Origin: an uncultured Pelagibacteraceae bacterium
GTDB taxonomy: Bacteria; Pseudomonadota; Alphaproteobacteria; Pelagibacterales; Pelagibacteraceae
Direction: 5' to 3'
Length of the DNA stretch: 64,000 nt
NCBI GenBank assembly: GCA_902514945.1
Contig: CABXSO010000001.1
Span: 1-64,000, forward strand
Below, piece after piece: positions 38,868 to 49,147 of the stretch; the stretch's first letter is position 1, and each line of letters begins with the position of its first letter. A program made the position numbers and the translations under genes. A model generated the notes under the pieces. That model saw only the letters and a list, made by a program, of their open reading frames with translations. It did not search any database and was not told the DNA's origin.

Positions 38868-40199
38868 TTATTTAATCTTTTTTAAAACAATATTTAAACA
38901 CTTAGAAAGAAGAGTTTTGTTCTCACTTTCACCCATTATTCTTATTTTTGATTCTGTCCCTGACTTTCTTACCAAAATTCTACCATTACCTTTAATTAAT
39001 TTTGTTGCTAGTTTAATTGAATTTTTAATTTCTAATCTATTAATTATATTCTTATCTTTAACTTCAATATTTCTTAATATTTGAGGAGTTTTTTTGAATT
39101 TTTCAAAAAATTCACTAGCTTTCTTTCCTTTTCTAATAGCAAATAAAGACTCTAAAGCTACAAGTAATCCATCCCCTGTTGTTGCAAATTTACCCAAAAT
39201 AATGTGTCCAGACTGTTCACCTCCTAAATTGAATTTATTCTTTTGCATTTTTTCTTTAACATATCTATCGCCAACATTAGCACGTATAAATTTAATGCCT
39301 TCCTTTTTTAAAAATTTTTCAAGACCATAATTGGACATTAATGTTCCAACAACCCCACCTTTCAGCATTTTTTTCTTTTTCCATCTCAAAGCTAAGGCCG
39401 CAATAATTTGATCTCCATCTATGATATTACTTTTTTCATCGCACATAATAATTCTGTCAGCATCACCATCCAATGAAATACCTATATGTGCCTTATGTTT
39501 TTTAACTGCAGATTTTATATTTTTAGGAAACGTGGATCCGCAATTTTTATTAATATTTAATCCATTAGGATTTATCCCAATTGCAATTACTTTAGCCCCT
39601 AATGATTTAAGTAGTTTTGGACCAGCTTTATAGCCTGCTCCATTTGCACAATCTATAACAATTCTAAGTCCCCTTAAATTAAATTCTTTAGTAAAATTTT
39701 TCTTTAAAATTTTAATATAATTTTCAGTTCCAGTTTCTAATCTTTTAACTCGTCCTAGTTTTTCAGGTTTAGAAAGATTTTTAATTATATTTTTATCAAT
39801 CAAATTCTCGATTTTTTTTTCTATCTTATCTGATAATTTCATCCCATTAGGACCAAATAGTTTTAATCCGTTATCACTATGTGGATTGTGAGATGCTGTG
39901 ATCATAATACCCATGTTAGCTTTCATAGATTTTGTAAGCATAGCTAAACCGTTTGTTGGTAAGGGTCCTAAGGTATATACATGCATGCCTGCAGATGCTA
40001 ATCCTGATACCAGTGCAGGCTCAAGGGTATAACCAGATAATCTTGTATCTTTAGCAATTATTGCAATTTGTTTTCTTTTATTTTGTAATTTAAAATATGT
40101 TCCACTTGCTAAACCAAATTTAAAAAACATATCTCCATTAATATTTTTACTATTAATAGCCCCTCTAATACCGTCAGTACCAAAATATTTTTTTGTCAT
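38868..40199 (-). CDS. glmM: Phosphoglucosamine mutase
   Basis: Converts glucosamine-6-phosphate to glucosamine-1-phosphate for peptidoglycan and lipopolysaccharide. The 443-residue protein has the start KYFGTDGIRGAIN, the phosphorylated Ser103 in MITASHNPHSDNG, the metal loop SLDGDADRII, the sugar-binding GGEQSGHI and the phosphate-binding RKSGTESKIRIM. It follows folP and ftsH as in many proteobacteria (one-base overlap with folP). Confidence 0.97.
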   Translation of the reverse strand: MTKKYFGTDGIRGAINSKNINGDMFFKFGLASGTYFKLQNKRKQIAIIAKDTRLSGYTLEPALVSGLASAGMHVYTLGPLPTNGLAMLTKSMKANMGIMITASHNPHSDNGLKLFGPNGMKLSDKIEKKIENLIDKNIIKNLSKPEKLGRVKRLETGTENYIKILKKNFTKEFNLRGLRIVIDCANGAGYKAGPKLLKSLGAKVIAIGINPNGLNINKNCGSTFPKNIKSAVKKHKAHIGISLDGDADRIIMCDEKSNIIDGDQIIAALALRWKKKKMLKGGVVGTLMSNYGLEKFLKKEGIKFIRANVGDRYVKEKMQKNKFNLGGEQSGHIILGKFATTGDGLLVALESLFAIRKGKKASEFFEKFKKTPQILRNIEVKDKNIINRLEIKNSIKLATKLIKGNGRILVRKSGTESKIRIMGESENKTLLSKCLNIVLKKIK

Positions 40200-41254
40200 T
40201 AATTACTTATAATTTTTCTAAAAACTTTTAAGCCCTGTGTTATTTCATTTACATCATGGATTCTTAAAATTTGAATACCTTGCATCATTAGATAAATTGA
40301 TGATGCTAATGTTCCACCAATCCTAGATTTACTATCGTTTTTTTTAGATAAGTCCTTGATAAATCTCTTTCGTGAATTACCTACAAGTATAGGAAAACCA
40401 AGAGAATGAAAAATAGAAATGTTGCGAATTAGACTCATATTATGTTTCAATTTTTTTCCAAAACCTATCCCGGGATCTAAAATTATATTATTATGATTAA
40501 TGCCTTTTGACCTTATTAGTTTTATTTTTCTCTCAAAAAAATCATATATATCTAATAACTCATTTTCATAAATAGGTTTTTTTTGCATATTTTCTGGAAG
40601 GCCTTGCGAATGTTGAATTACAAATGGAACTTTATATCTCCTCAATACATTAATAGTATTAGTATCAAAATTTAGACCTGAAACATCATTAATTAATTGT
40701 ACTCCTAAGTTTATACCCTTTTCTATAATATTTGATTTTCTAGTATCTAAAGATATTGGTATTTTTTTTTTGACTAAATATTTTAAAATTCTGTTAATTC
40801 TATTCCATTCTAAACTTTCACTGATCGCTTTTGATCCTGGCCGTGTAGACTCTCCACCAACATCAATTAAGTTAGCCCCGTAGTTTTTTAAATTAATTGC
40901 ATGGTCAACCGCTTTTTCCATCTTGTTAAATTTTCCTCCATCAGAAAAACTATCAGGTGTTAAATTTAAAACACCTAATATATTAGGCGTTTCTTTAAAA
41001 TTGAAATTAGAAAAATTTTTTTTTTTAGATTTAATTTTTTCTAAGTCTAAATTTATTTTTTTTTTAATTACTTTTGGTAAATCTTTAATACGATTAATGG
41101 AGATTTTTTTTTTTGATCTTCTCGTTAATATTTCTACTTGATCAAATGAAATTTCTTTAATCTGGCTTAATGGTATAGTTTTTTTTTTATCTACCAGTTC
41201 TGTTGAATGTTTTCCATAATAGAAATTACACACTCTAGTGTAATATCTAGACAT
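40199..41254 (-). CDS. folP: Dihydropteroate synthase with N-terminal extension
   Basis: Joins p-aminobenzoate to the pterin diphosphate in folate synthesis. The TIM barrel starts at about residue 90 with ILGVLNLTPDSFSDGGKF; GGESTRPGS, LDTRK, INDVSGLNFD and DPGIGFGKK follow in order. The extra 88 residues at the N-terminus are lysine rich and unlike E. coli FolP; longer alphaproteobacterial forms are known, and their role is unclear. Between ftsH and glmM, as in E. coli. Confidence 0.94.
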   Translation of the reverse strand: MSRYYTRVCNFYYGKHSTELVDKKKTIPLSQIKEISFDQVEILTRRSKKKISINRIKDLPKVIKKKINLDLEKIKSKKKNFSNFNFKETPNILGVLNLTPDSFSDGGKFNKMEKAVDHAINLKNYGANLIDVGGESTRPGSKAISESLEWNRINRILKYLVKKKIPISLDTRKSNIIEKGINLGVQLINDVSGLNFDTNTINVLRRYKVPFVIQHSQGLPENMQKKPIYENELLDIYDFFERKIKLIRSKGINHNNIILDPGIGFGKKLKHNMSLIRNISIFHSLGFPILVGNSRKRFIKDLSKKNDSKSRIGGTLASSIYLMMQGIQILRIHDVNEITQGLKVFRKIISN

Positions 41255-41259
41255 TAAAA

Positions 41260-43161
41260 TTAATGAACAATTTTTGGTTTAAGTCCCATTGCACCCATGG
41301 CAGAACTCTTCTCATCATCAACTTTTAAATCTTGTTTATCAGCAGGATAGACATTTTTATTAATTATATTTTCTATTTCTTCGCCAGTTAAAGTTTCATA
41401 TGTCATTAGAGCCTTAGCAATTTTATGAAGATCGTCAACTTTCTCAGTAAGTATCTCTGTTGCTTTATTATAGCCTTCATCAACTAATTTTCTTATTTCT
41501 TTATCTATTTTTTGAGCCACTTCCTCTGAAACTGACTGTGTCTGAGTAACAGATCTTCCAAGAAATACTTCTTCTTGATTCTCGCCATATTCTACTGGTC
41601 CCATTTCTTCGCTCATTCCATATTTTGTTACCATAGCTCTAGCTAGTTGAGTTGCTTGATTGATATCAGATCCACTTCCTCCACCTGCCCCAGTCGAAAT
41701 ATTATCTTTTCCAAAAATTACTTCCTCTGCTACTCTACCGCCAAAACATACTGCTAATCGTGCTTTTAAATATTTAATCGAAAAACCATGTTTATCTCTT
41801 TCTGGAAGATTCATAACCATACCTAATGCTCGACCTCTTGGTATAATTGTTGCTTTATGTATTGGATCGTAGCTAGGCATATTAAAAGAAACTAAAGCAT
41901 GTCCTCCTTCATGATATGCCGTTAATTTTTTTTCATCTTCAGTCATAACCATTGAGCGTCTTTCTGCACCCATCATTACTTTGTCTTTAGCTTCCTCAAA
42001 CTCACTTAAAGTAACTATTCTTTTATTTTTTCTTGCAGCTAATAAAGCAGACTCATTTACTAAGTTTGCTAAATCTGCACCTGAAAAACCTGGTGTCCCT
42101 CTTGCAATAGTTCTTAAATTTACATCAGGGGCCATCTTAATTTTTTTAACATGTACTTTTAATATTTTTTCTCTTCCAATAATATCTGGATTTGAAACGA
42201 CTACTTGTCTGTCAAACCTTCCCGGTCTCAATAAAGCTGGGTCTAAAACATCTGGTCTGTTAGTTGCAGCTATAATAATAACACCCTCATTAGTGTCAAA
42301 ACCATCCATCTCAACTAAAAGCTGGTTAAGTGTTTGTTCTCTTTCGTCATTTCCACCACCTAAACCTGCCCCTCTGCTTCTTCCAACTGCATCAATCTCA
42401 TCTATAAATATTATACATGGAGAATTTTTTTTTCCTTGTTCAAACATGTCTCTAACTCTTGATGCTCCAACTCCAACAAACATCTCAACGAAATCTGAGC
42501 CTGAAATAGTAAAAAAAGGAACTCCAGCTTCACCAGCAATAGCTCTAGCTAATAAAGTTTTTCCTGTGCCTGGAGGACCAACTAACAAGGCGCCTCTTGG
42601 AATTTTTCCACCTAACCTACTAAATTTTTTAGGGTCTCTTAAAAATTCTACAATCTCTTCAACTTCTTCTTTTGCTTCCTCAACACCTGCAACATCATTA
42701 AAAGTTACCTTTCCTTTCATTTCGTTCATCATTTTTGCTTTCGATCTTCCAAAACCCATGGCACCGCCTTTACCGCCTTGCATTTGTCTCATAAAGAAAA
42801 TCCAAACCGCAATTAGTAACAACATAGGGAACCATGATAGTAACACACCAAACAATGATGGCATTTTTTCATCAAGTGGGGCAGCAGAAATACTTACCCC
42901 TTTGTCAGAGAGTTTTTCTATTAAATTAGGATCATTAGGTGAATATGTTTTAAAACTTTTTCCGTTTGCATAAACTCCATTAATGTTATTTCCTTGTATC
43001 TCAACTTTTACAACTTCACCATTATCAACAGACTCTAAAAAATCAGAAAAAATAATTTGATTTGAAGCACTTGTATTAGCTTGAGGGTTCTTGAACATAT
43101 TGTATAGACCAATTGTCAAAAAGACGATTATTGCCCACATAGCTAAATTTTTAAAATTCAT
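41260..43161 (-). CDS. ftsH: ATP-dependent zinc metalloprotease FtsH
   Basis: A membrane-anchored AAA+ protease of 633 residues that degrades misfolded membrane proteins and regulators. Two transmembrane helices (about 7-22 and 103-124) flank a periplasmic domain. Walker A GPPGTGKT is at 195-202, Walker [13 protein letters not shown] next, second region of homology RPGRFDRQV, and the zinc motif HEGGH near residue 418. It is complete and lies between tilS and folP. Confidence 0.98.
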   Translation of the reverse strand: MNFKNLAMWAIIVFLTIGLYNMFKNPQANTSASNQIIFSDFLESVDNGEVVKVEIQGNNINGVYANGKSFKTYSPNDPNLIEKLSDKGVSISAAPLDEKMPSLFGVLLSWFPMLLLIAVWIFFMRQMQGGKGGAMGFGRSKAKMMNEMKGKVTFNDVAGVEEAKEEVEEIVEFLRDPKKFSRLGGKIPRGALLVGPPGTGKTLLARAIAGEAGVPFFTISGSDFVEMFVGVGASRVRDMFEQGKKNSPCIIFIDEIDAVGRSRGAGLGGGNDEREQTLNQLLVEMDGFDTNEGVIIIAATNRPDVLDPALLRPGRFDRQVVVSNPDIIGREKILKVHVKKIKMAPDVNLRTIARGTPGFSGADLANLVNESALLAARKNKRIVTLSEFEEAKDKVMMGAERRSMVMTEDEKKLTAYHEGGHALVSFNMPSYDPIHKATIIPRGRALGMVMNLPERDKHGFSIKYLKARLAVCFGGRVAEEVIFGKDNISTGAGGGSGSDINQATQLARAMVTKYGMSEEMGPVEYGENQEEVFLGRSVTQTQSVSEEVAQKIDKEIRKLVDEGYNKATEILTEKVDDLHKIAKALMTYETLTGEEIENIINKNVYPADKQDLKVDDEKSSAMGAMGLKPKIVH

Positions 43162-43203
43162 GACTATAAGATAAGAATTATTATTAATATAACAAGGTTA
43201 TTT

Positions 43204-44232
43204 TTAGTATTCTTTTGTTAAAATGACAGTCTGATTAATCATCTTAATGACGCATCCTCCTAGTGTTTCTCTAAATAATCTCTTATTTCTAATCTTATTT
43301 AAAATACTATCAATTTTTTTACCTCTGACTGGGTTCCGCTTTTTACCAACAAAATGAATTAAATCTGATAAAGATCTAAAAACTACCTCATATGAGTTGT
43401 CAAAAAAATCCTCTTTTAAGACTAACTCTTTTTTTTTTTCGTTTAGTCTCGAGTTATTTTTCTTGTTTTTTTCAACATAAAATCTTATTGATTCATCTGA
43501 AATTTTCAAATTTTTTATAGTTAATTGAAATTTTTTTTTATCAAAACCAATTGATTTTAATTGATCAATAAAATTTCTTATTTTAATTCTATTAAATTTT
43601 GTATTATAATTTGAGGGATCATTAATAAAAAAATTAAAAATAAATTTAGAAATAAATAACAAATCTTTTTTATCAAATTTGATAAGAGGTCTAAGTAAAT
43701 TGACGCCATTAATTTTTGTCACCTCCCCCAGCGACACTAATCCTTTTAATCCACTTCCTCTTACCATTCTTAAAAAGAAATTTTCAATTAGATCATCCAT
43801 ATGATGACCTAAAACTAAGTTATTAATTTTTAATGTTTTACATTTAGAAAATAAAAGATCATATCTTTTTTTTCTGGCAAAAGATTGGATGCCGTTTGGA
43901 GGTTTTTTGCTCTTGACCGTCAGAATTTTTGACTCAATGTTCATAGACTTAAGAATTTTTTTTACTTTAAACGCCTCGATTGTTGACTCTTTTCTTAATT
44001 TATGATCAACGATAAAATACTTGGAATTAAGATCGTTTTTATAAGCAAAAATTCTTGTTAAAAATGCTAATGCTAAGCTATCTGATCCTCCAGATACAGC
44101 AACTATAAAATCTTTATCTATTTTAAATGAATCTTCAAATTTTCTATAAATTTGATTTACTCTTTGGTTACTAAACTTTACTTTATATTTATTAGGAATT
44201 TTGTTTCTTACACTCAAATTTTTGAGACTCAT
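43204..44232 (-). CDS. tilS: tRNA(Ile)-lysidine synthetase
   Basis: Converts C34 of tRNA-Ile(CAU) to lysidine so that it reads AUA, an essential task in an AT-rich genome. The N-type ATP pyrophosphatase loop is SGGSDS at 47-52, with the LGHHMDDLIENFFLRMVRGSGLKGL segment following. At 342 residues it is shorter than E. coli TilS and has a reduced C-terminal part. The annotated ATG at 44232 overlaps cpoB by 41 bases; no later ATG precedes the catalytic loop. Confidence 0.93.
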   Translation of the reverse strand: MSLKNLSVRNKIPNKYKVKFSNQRVNQIYRKFEDSFKIDKDFIVAVSGGSDSLALAFLTRIFAYKNDLNSKYFIVDHKLRKESTIEAFKVKKILKSMNIESKILTVKSKKPPNGIQSFARKKRYDLLFSKCKTLKINNLVLGHHMDDLIENFFLRMVRGSGLKGLVSLGEVTKINGVNLLRPLIKFDKKDLLFISKFIFNFFINDPSNYNTKFNRIKIRNFIDQLKSIGFDKKKFQLTIKNLKISDESIRFYVEKNKKNNSRLNEKKKELVLKEDFFDNSYEVVFRSLSDLIHFVGKKRNPVRGKKIDSILNKIRNKRLFRETLGGCVIKMINQTVILTKEY

Positions 44233-45178
44233 ACTTCGCTTTTTGAATTACTGATTGGTTTGCATCAGGATATTGTTTTTCAACACCACCAATCATTTTA
44301 CAACCTTGATCTTTTTCACCAATTTGTATCATTGATACGCCTAATTTTAATAAATTAATAGGTGCTTTTTCACCTTTAGGATATTTTTGATATCCCTCTA
44401 GATAAGCTGAAGCTGCATCTGTATAAAGTTGTCTAATTCTGAAAGTTTCAGCATACCAATATTGTGCATTACCAGCTAATTTGTGTTCAGGATTTGTAAT
44501 AACAAATTCTCTAAATGCTCTTTCAGCAGTGGCATAATCTCCAACTTTCAAAAAACTTGTAGCGAATTCATATTGTTTTGATGCAGACACCTTTGGCAAA
44601 ATCTTTTCTTCTGCTTGGAATGTCTCAGTAACGATAGACGCAGTTGTTTCAACTGATTGAATTTTTTGTGATGTTTCATTTTGAGAATTATCTTTATAAG
44701 AAATTGAGCCCAAGTCTTGTGGTAGAGATGAACCGGGTAATATTTCTGAATTATCATTTGCTTTACTTTTTGTAACTTTGTTAATTAGTTCACCAGTTGA
44801 TAAGTTAGTTTCTAAATTTTGAAATCTAAGTTGGTTGTCAGCCTGTACCTTGGATAACCTACTCGATAATTTATCCAATTTAAAATTAATTTCCTCGAAC
44901 TTATTAGTAAGTTCTTGAAATTGATTTTCAATTTCAGAAAGTTTTAACAAATGTCTAGTTAGAACATCTTCTGAGTTTCCAATTTCAGATGAGCTTAAAT
45001 TTGTACTATTAAGTTCATTTGAATTCGAATAGACTGCTTTTTCTAGTGTCTTTAGATCTTTTTTAATCACCTCTATAGTATCATAGATATTATGATTATC
45101 AGCTAATGAGGAAAAACAGATAAAAATGTTAATTACCGAAAATGTTATTAATCTAAAATTTAACTTTAAATAAATCAT
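44192..45178 (-). CDS. cpoB: Cell division coordinator CpoB (YbgF), Tol-Pal associated
   Basis: A periplasmic protein of 328 residues: signal peptide ending near SSLA|DNH (about residue 26), then an N-terminal coiled coil of heptads (LSEIENQFQELTNKFEEI) that trimerises, a variable linker, and C-terminal TPR repeats (YEFATSFLKVGDYATAERAFREF, AQYWYAETFRIRQLYTDAASAYL). It links the Tol machinery to septal peptidoglycan synthesis. It comes after pal but beyond a strong terminator, so it likely has its own promoter or depends on read-through. Confidence 0.92.
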   Translation of the reverse strand: MIYLKLNFRLITFSVINIFICFSSLADNHNIYDTIEVIKKDLKTLEKAVYSNSNELNSTNLSSSEIGNSEDVLTRHLLKLSEIENQFQELTNKFEEINFKLDKLSSRLSKVQADNQLRFQNLETNLSTGELINKVTKSKANDNSEILPGSSLPQDLGSISYKDNSQNETSQKIQSVETTASIVTETFQAEEKILPKVSASKQYEFATSFLKVGDYATAERAFREFVITNPEHKLAGNAQYWYAETFRIRQLYTDAASAYLEGYQKYPKGEKAPINLLKLGVSMIQIGEKDQGCKMIGGVEKQYPDANQSVIQKAKYESQKFECKKQNS

Positions 45179-45206
45179 TTATGAAGGTTATGTTGAAAAT
45201 AGTGGC

Positions 45207-45246
45207 AAAAAAAAGACCTCTTAAATAACCAATATTTAAGAGGTCT
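45207..45246 (-). terminator. Rho-independent terminator after pal
   Basis: A perfect 14-base-pair stem (45233-45246 with 45214-45227), a five-base loop and an eight-base U-tract on the minus transcript (45207-45214). It is placed 18 bases past the pal stop, splitting the Tol-Pal set into tolQRAB-pal and cpoB-tilS. This is the strongest terminator-like hairpin in the window. Confidence 0.92.
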
Positions 45247-45263
45247 AAAATCTTTATTTAATT

Positions 45264-45743
45264 TTAATTAGCTTTAACTGATACAGATCTTCTGTTCTTT
45301 GACCAGGCTAATGGATTTGATCCAGAATCTACAGGTCTTTCCTTCCCATAACTTAAAACAGAAATTCTACCTGATGAGATCCCATAGGTCATTAAATAGT
45401 CTTTTGCGGCATTAGCTCTTCTTTCGCCTAAAGCCAAGTTGTATTCTCTTGTTCCTCTCTCATCTGCATGACCTTCTAACACAATTGTAATATTAGAATT
45501 CTTTCTTAACCATGATGCTTGTTTTCTTAATGTTTCTCTAGATGCAGTTGTTAAAACAGATTCATTTGTCGCAAAAAATACTCTGTCTGGAACTCCTGAT
45601 GCAAGGTATTCAACAGTGTCTGTGCCTGTATAAACATCACCCTGCATTTGTCCTGTACTCACTTTTTGAGTTGCGCAAGCACTCAAAGCTAAACATGCAA
45701 CTAATGCAAGAAACGTATTTTTTAAAATTTTGTTAAATTTCAT
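45264..45743 (-). CDS. pal: Peptidoglycan-associated lipoprotein Pal
   Basis: An outer-membrane lipoprotein of 159 residues with signal peptide and lipobox LSAC (lipidated Cys23). The OmpA-like domain has FFATNESVLT, the peptidoglycan-binding LEGHADERGTREYNLALGERRA and the SYGKERPVD segment. Pal anchors the outer membrane to peptidoglycan and interacts with TolB. The ATG at 45743 is supported by an AAGGAG Shine-Dalgarno eight bases upstream; the in-frame ATG at 45785 adds 14 residues and lacks one. Confidence 0.96.
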   Translation of the reverse strand: MKFNKILKNTFLALVACLALSACATQKVSTGQMQGDVYTGTDTVEYLASGVPDRVFFATNESVLTTASRETLRKQASWLRKNSNITIVLEGHADERGTREYNLALGERRANAAKDYLMTYGISSGRISVLSYGKERPVDSGSNPLAWSKNRRSVSVKAN

Positions 45744-45785
45744 TATTGCTCCTTCGCTCAATATTTCAAAAGTATACTTTTTCAC

Positions 45786-45828
45786 AACTAATTAGATGTT
45801 TCAAGTCTAAAAATCAAGCTAATTAGTT
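45786..45828 (-). repeat. Inverted repeat in the tolB-pal intergenic region
   Basis: A perfect 10-base inverted repeat, AACTAATTAG at 45786-45795 and CTAATTAGTT at 45819-45828, with a 23-base loop, between the pal start and the tolB stop. Each arm also contains the palindrome CTAATTAG. It could form an mRNA stem separating pal from tolB or be a paired binding site. No U-tract follows, so it is not a classical terminator. Confidence 0.5.
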
Positions 45829-45829
45829 A

Positions 45830-47170
45830 TTAATTGCTTAATAAAGATGACCATGATGGGTCTGATCCATCAGTCGGTGTAGGCACTTGTCTCTCATTAT
45901 AGCCTGTTAAATCTATAGACCACAATTTAGCAGAGAAACCCTCACCCTTTACGTCAGTTTTAGTCTCTCTGTAAAAAATAAGAACTCTACCGTTAGGAGA
46001 CCATGATGGAGCTTCTTGATAATAATTTTCTGTTAACAACCTTTCTCCGCTTCCATCCGTTCTCATGACACCAATGTAGAACTTACCTTTGTGAAGTTTT
46101 GTGAATGCTATTAGGTCTCCTCTAGGAGACCATACTGGGGTTCCATAAATTCCTTTACCAAAAGATATTCTTTTAACATTGCTACCATTACTTCTCATTA
46201 CGTAAATTTGCTGATAACCACTTCTATCCGAATTAAATGCGATAAATTTTCCGTCAGGAGAATAGGATGGTGATGTATCGATAGAAGGATGATTTGTAAT
46301 TTTTTCGACAATTCTATTTTCTAAATCCATAGTATAAATTTCAGAGTTACCATCTTTTGCGAAACTCATAATAATCTTCTTTCCATCAGGAGAAAAACGT
46401 GGAGCAAAAGTCATCCCAGGAAAATCTCCAACAACCTCTTGAGTTCCAGTCTCAATATCCAATAGATAAACTCTTGGTAAATTTCTAAAGTAAGAAAGAT
46501 ATGTTACTAGTTGACTAGTAGGATTAAATCTGGGGGTTAAAACTAATTCATTTCCAAGTGTCAAAAATTTATTATTTGCTCCATCTTGATCCATAATAGC
46601 TAATTTTTTTACTCTTTGAGTTTTTGGACCTTCTTCTGCAACATAAATGATTCTAGTATCAAAATAACCCTTTTCACCTGTCAATCTCTCGTAAACTTTA
46701 TCTGTTATTATATGGCCAACACGTCTCCAATTATTTGGTACGGTTGTAAATGCTAATGCCATCATCTCTTTGCCAGCAAGAACATCCCACAATCTAAATT
46801 CTACTCTTAATTTTTCATCCACATAGCTTACTTTTCCAGTAATCAGAGCTTGAGCTTTAATTAAGTTCCAATCTTCAAATCTAGGTTTCAAATTTGCAAT
46901 ATCTGGAGCCTGCAAAAATGCATCTTTATTTAACGGATTAAATAATCCTGAAATTCTCAAATTATTTTCAACGATTAAAGATATTTCTAAACCTATATCT
47001 TTTTTTTTTAGGATATTTTCAAAATTTTTTCTTGAATCTTCATCAATAGATAAAGGAGAAACTGCAACAGGTAATGGATCAAGATTCCCTCTAGTAATAT
47101 CAACTTCTATCAACCCAAATGACTTAACTGGGATTAAAATCATAATCAAAGTAATTAAAAAATTTTTCAT
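45830..47170 (-). CDS. tolB: Tol-Pal translocation protein TolB
   Basis: A periplasmic beta-propeller protein of 446 residues. Signal peptide to about residue 19, an N-terminal alpha/beta domain (to about 170) and then repeated propeller blades of the type [39 protein letters not shown] and [14 protein letters not shown]. TolB transfers the signal from TolA to Pal during outer-membrane constriction. It is separated from tolA by 15 bases. Confidence 0.96.
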   Translation of the reverse strand: MKNFLITLIMILIPVKSFGLIEVDITRGNLDPLPVAVSPLSIDEDSRKNFENILKKKDIGLEISLIVENNLRISGLFNPLNKDAFLQAPDIANLKPRFEDWNLIKAQALITGKVSYVDEKLRVEFRLWDVLAGKEMMALAFTTVPNNWRRVGHIITDKVYERLTGEKGYFDTRIIYVAEEGPKTQRVKKLAIMDQDGANNKFLTLGNELVLTPRFNPTSQLVTYLSYFRNLPRVYLLDIETGTQEVVGDFPGMTFAPRFSPDGKKIIMSFAKDGNSEIYTMDLENRIVEKITNHPSIDTSPSYSPDGKFIAFNSDRSGYQQIYVMRSNGSNVKRISFGKGIYGTPVWSPRGDLIAFTKLHKGKFYIGVMRTDGSGERLLTENYYQEAPSWSPNGRVLIFYRETKTDVKGEGFSAKLWSIDLTGYNERQVPTPTDGSDPSWSSLLSN

Positions 47171-47185
47171 TTTATAAATATTATA

Positions 47186-47995
47186 TTAACCCTCTAACAT
47201 TTCTCTTGCATCAAAATTTAATTGAAGTTGCTTCCACCTCTCGTACCCAGTACTAGGAACTCTTAAAGGCTGACACAATTTAATAGCTCTTAAGGCACTT
47301 TCTGCTAATACTTTGTAAAAACCTTGCCCTGGTTTATTCATCCTTGCGTGATCCAAAATTTCTGACTTAATTACAGATCCATCAGGTTTAAGTTCTAGTT
47401 TTATTCTCACAAGTAAATTTTCATTATAAGGTAATCCAAGTGGAATACTCCAACAACCAAAAATTTGAGCCTTTAATGCGTCCTCCTCACTTAAGGATAA
47501 GCCCGTGTTATCAAAATTTTTATTTTGATCTTGGCTTAAATCTGGATTTTTTATTAAAGTCTCTGATTTACTCTCTTTAGACTTGTCAATCAAAGCTGCA
47601 ATATTATTAGGATCAAATAACTCATCTTTTTCAAATTCTGATACTTGCTTTACTTCATTGTCAATTTTTTCAGGGTTTTGTTTGTCTTCTTTTATTTTTT
47701 CGACTTTCTTTATTTTGTCATCTGGCATTGGGACTGCATCAGGCTTTATTTTCTTAACTTTTTTAGGAGGAGCTTGTTCTGATACTAGTTTCTTCTCTTT
47801 TTCTTTTACTTTTTCAATTATTTTTTTTGCTTTGGGTGCAAATGGAATATTTGTTTTTTCAGTTATTTGAATTAATTCTACTGAAACAATAGGAGGAAGG
47901 TCAATTGGTTTTTTTACTAAAAAAGGTAGGCTCATTGCCGTTAAAAAAATTACAAATAAATGTAAAGTAGAGGAAATTACAATACTTCTATTCAC
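47186..47995 (-). CDS. tolA: TolA-like inner-membrane protein
   Basis: A 269-residue protein anchored by one N-terminal helix (about 5-25), followed by a long charged Lys/Glu/Pro-rich linker (KVKEKEKKLVSEQAPPKKVKK region) and a C-terminal TolA/TonB-like domain from about 180 (GCWSIPLGLPYNENLLVRIK). It spans the periplasm to contact Pal and TolB. Sequence is divergent from E. coli TolA, but the layout and position between tolR and tolB identify it. Confidence 0.9.
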   Translation of the reverse strand: MNRSIVISSTLHLFVIFLTAMSLPFLVKKPIDLPPIVSVELIQITEKTNIPFAPKAKKIIEKVKEKEKKLVSEQAPPKKVKKIKPDAVPMPDDKIKKVEKIKEDKQNPEKIDNEVKQVSEFEKDELFDPNNIAALIDKSKESKSETLIKNPDLSQDQNKNFDNTGLSLSEEDALKAQIFGCWSIPLGLPYNENLLVRIKLELKPDGSVIKSEILDHARMNKPGQGFYKVLAESALRAIKLCQPLRVPSTGYERWKQLQLNFDAREMLEG

Positions 47996-48002
47996 AAAAA
48001 AA

Positions 48003-48419
48003 TTACCTCTCTTTGTATGGTTCGGAAATTAAAGCTACTTTTGTAAATCCTGAACCTGAAAGCAACCCCATTATTTCAAGAACTCTGCCATAATTAATTG
48101 TTTTATCTCCTCTCACATAAATTCTTGTATCTGTACGATTTTTTGAGACTGCTAAAACTTTTGCAATGATTTTTTCATATTCAACTTTTGACTCTTGTAT
48201 AAAAATTTCTCCTTTTGAATTTATGGTCAACGTTAAAGGCTCTTGTTCCTCAGGAAGAGAGTCTGCAGAACTCTCTGGTAAATCAACTTGAACTCCCACA
48301 GTCAATAAAGGTGCTGTTACCATAAAGATAATTAATAGGACCAACATAACATCTACAAATGGTGTTACATTTATTTCACTCATTGGTTCCTTTGATGAAC
48401 GATTGAACTTAAATGCCAT
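48003..48419 (-). CDS. tolR: Tol-Pal system protein TolR
   Basis: An ExbD-family protein of 138 residues with one transmembrane helix (about 20-38) and a periplasmic domain. The motor aspartate is Asp23 in INVTPFVDVMLVLLIIF, at the numbering of E. coli TolR. With TolQ it harvests proton motive force to energise TolA. It is one base from the tolQ stop. Confidence 0.96.
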   Translation of the reverse strand: MAFKFNRSSKEPMSEINVTPFVDVMLVLLIIFMVTAPLLTVGVQVDLPESSADSLPEEQEPLTLTINSKGEIFIQESKVEYEKIIAKVLAVSKNRTDTRIYVRGDKTINYGRVLEIMGLLSGSGFTKVALISEPYKER

Positions 48420-48420
48420 T

Positions 48421-49095
48421 CTAGATAATCGTTAAAAATCTTTTAGAAAAGTTTTCTAATTTTTGCGAATATTTTAAAGAATCGTTATTAAATTTATTGT
48501 AAGCGATTACAGCAGGGATTGCTGCTAACAAACCTAGAGCAGTAGCAAAAAGAGCTTCTGCTATCCCAGGTGCTACAATCGCTAAGCTAGTATTTCTTGA
48601 AATAGCTATAGATTGAAAAGAATTCATAATCCCCCAAACAGTTCCAAATAATCCTATAAATGGTGCTGTTGATCCTACTGTAGCCAAAAAAGTAAATCCC
48701 TTAGTAATCTTAGACATTTGTTTTTCTATACCTGTTTCTAACATCGATGTCATTCTAGTATTTAAATCTGTTTTAGATCTTCTTTTAAGAAGATTTTGCA
48801 TAGCGTCTTTAAAAATTAGAGCCATTGGATCACTAATATTTCCTGGAAGATTATTATAAAACGACTCGGCTGATTTCGAATTCCAAAACTTGGTTTCAAA
48901 TTCCTCTGTACTTTCATTTATTTTTTTAAATAATTTAAATTTTTCAATTATTACTGCCCAAGAATAGACTGAGCATGCTATAAGAATAATTATAACTGAT
49001 TTTACAATTATATCTGCTCTTATAAACAAATTCATAAGTGAAAAATCAGCATTTGAAGCAAGTCCGACTGCTTGTGAAGAAATATCAGCTTCCAT
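48421..49095 (-). CDS. tolQ: Tol-Pal system proton channel TolQ
   Basis: An ExbB/MotA-family protein of 224 residues with three membrane helices: one near residues 25-50, two in the C-terminal half around FLATVGSTAPFIGLFGTVWGIMNSF and IAEALFATALGLLAAIPAVIAYN. These carry the Thr/Gly pore residues of the family. The first gene of the tolQRAB-pal run; no ybgC thioesterase precedes it. Confidence 0.96.
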   Translation of the reverse strand: MEADISSQAVGLASNADFSLMNLFIRADIIVKSVIIILIACSVYSWAVIIEKFKLFKKINESTEEFETKFWNSKSAESFYNNLPGNISDPMALIFKDAMQNLLKRRSKTDLNTRMTSMLETGIEKQMSKITKGFTFLATVGSTAPFIGLFGTVWGIMNSFQSIAISRNTSLAIVAPGIAEALFATALGLLAAIPAVIAYNKFNNDSLKYSQKLENFSKRFLTII

Positions 49096-49147
49096 AAGAT
49101 CTTCTCACACTTAAATGTGTCATGAATTTGACTTTAAAAATCTAAGA

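Noticed and set aside
41981-42973. 330-codon ORF on the plus strand opposite ftsH
   Set aside because: It is fully antisense to a complete, highly conserved ftsH; its length follows from codon bias in the Gly/Pro/Thr-rich AAA domain, and the translation resembles no family.
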